NCBI GenBank assembly: GCA_029861675.1
Contig: JAOTYV010000275.1
Coordinates: 1-6,244 of the forward strand
Length of the DNA: 6,244 nucleotides
Source: Alphaproteobacteria bacterium
Lineage (GTDB): Bacteria > Pseudomonadota > Alphaproteobacteria > UBA8366
Direction of reading: 5' to 3'
Positions within the stretch are counted from its first letter, which is position 1. The number at the start of each line of letters is the position of its first letter. The notes below the pieces were generated by a model. The model was given only the letters and a program-made list of their open reading frames with translations. It was not told where the DNA came from and made no database searches. Below, piece by piece: positions 5,614-6,244 of the stretch. Made by a program: the position numbers and the translations under genes.

Positions 5614-6244
5614 CTAATAGGGCTTGACCGCTGCGAGGACCAGGAAAGCGGCGCCGATGTTTGTTAGATGCGCCAAACGGTTATCATACCGCGCCATTAG
5701 CCGCGCCACGGTTGTCAATCGTGGGTAATATACTGCGCCGCGAATTGTCTCGACATCGAGCCCCGATGCCAGTGCCAGCCGCCTGAGTTCACCGGCAGTG
5801 CGGAACCACCCCCGCTGCCACAACGCGGAACCAAACCAAGCCCGCAACCGGCGCTGTGCCGCCCAAGTGCTCCACTTGTGCAACTCGCCAATTACAAAGC
5901 GGCCGCCAGGCCGCAGCACGCGGGTCATCTCACCCACCATGGCTTGCGCCTCGTCGACAAAACAGAGCACTGTTTTCGCCAATACGACGTCGAAACTCGC
6001 GGTCGCGAATGGCAGTCGCTCGCCAACCGCTTGTACCAGGCCAATGGTGCATTCTTCCGTTTGTGCGCGGGATCGAGCCGCGACCAACATTCCCCAGTTT
6101 GGATCGACAGCGGTCACAACGGCACCGCGTTGGCGCAAACTGACCGCCAAGGCCCCCTCACCACAACCAACGTCCAAGACATGCCGGCCATCCAAGTCAC
6201 CCATGAGCTCAAGCAACAAACGATCTTCCAACGCCTCCGTAATG
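5614..6244 (-). CDS. Class I SAM-dependent methyltransferase, probably N-terminally cut by the window edge
   Basis: A UbiE/Methyltransf_11-type methyltransferase. Motif I is VLDVGCGEG with the acidic post-I residue in VTAVDPNWGML, followed by GERLPFATASFDVVLAK (SAM-pocket and motif IV region) and LRPGGRFVIGELH (post-motif region). The C-terminal half, rich in Trp and Arg (WFGSALWQRGWFRT), probably shapes the acceptor site; the acceptor is unknown. The frame is open through the right edge (upstream codons read ITEA). A TTG at 6231 could start it, but the GGAGG before it is only two bases away, too close for a ribosome site, so I favour a start outside the window. At least 209 residues are visible, and no membrane segment is seen. 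Sampled rows are about 55-63% GC, lower than the hydantoin genes. It is convergent to the epimerase-like gene and has no evident link with the operon. Confidence 0.85.
   Translation of the reverse strand, partial: ITEALEDRLLLELMGDLDGRHVLDVGCGEGALAVSLRQRGAVVTAVDPNWGMLVAARSRAQTEECTIGLVQAVGERLPFATASFDVVLAKTVLCFVDEAQAMVGEMTRVLRPGGRFVIGELHKWSTWAAQRRLRAWFGSALWQRGWFRTAGELRRLALASGLDVETIRGAVYYPRLTTVARLMARYDNRLAHLTNIGAAFLVLAAVKPY

Noticed and set aside
5458..5667. Possible small + strand gene of 69 codons after the epimerase-like gene
   Set aside because: There is no Shine-Dalgarno sequence before the ATG, no recognised motif, and a 54-base overlap with the convergent methyltransferase gene. I leave it as non-coding, with low certainty.

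Overview
The window looks like part of a chromosome or large replicon of a high-GC Gram-negative bacterium. It is probably an alphaproteobacterium, judging from the style of the dihydropyrimidinase and carbamoylase sequences, Shine-Dalgarno-led starts and GC of about 65-72% in the rows I counted. No rRNA, tRNA, transposase or CRISPR array is visible, so the placement rests on protein resemblance alone.

Most of the window (1-4904) is one leftward operon for cutting cyclic amides of the hydantoin or dihydropyrimidine type. In transcription order it holds a D-hydantoinase/dihydropyrimidinase (3471-4904), an N-carbamoyl-D-amino acid amidohydrolase with its full Glu-Lys-Cys catalytic set (2508-3443), a hydantoin/Asp-Glu racemase with two catalytic cysteines (1814-2500), the B subunit of an ATP-dependent hydantoinase/oxoprolinase (44-1717), and the first 15 codons of the A subunit (1-47), which runs off the left edge. 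Gaps are 27, 7 and 96 bases, then an ATGA overlap, so translation is probably coupled at two junctions. The first three genes form the classic hydantoinase process: racemise the 5-substituted hydantoin, open it to an N-carbamoyl-D-amino acid, and release the D-amino acid, CO2 and ammonia. HyuA/HyuB would add a second, ATP-driven ring opening. No transporter or regulator gene of the operon lies inside the window.

A 120-base divergent intergenic region (4905-5024) separates the operon from a rightward VOC-fold gene of methylmalonyl-CoA epimerase type (5025-5438). It probably holds both promoters, but I find only weak matches. After this gene comes a 175-base non-coding stretch (5439-5613) with a strong bulged hairpin and visibly lower GC. 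A leftward class I SAM-dependent methyltransferase follows (5614 to the right edge). It is probably cut at its N-terminus, is also lower in GC, and seems unrelated to the hydantoin genes.

I see no radically new system. The points most worth a second look are the pairing of the D-specific hydrolytic pathway with an ATP-dependent hydantoinase in one operon, the epimerase-like gene with a doubtful catalytic residue divergent from it, and the structured 96-base leader before hyuB, whose ribosome binding site sits in a small hairpin loop.
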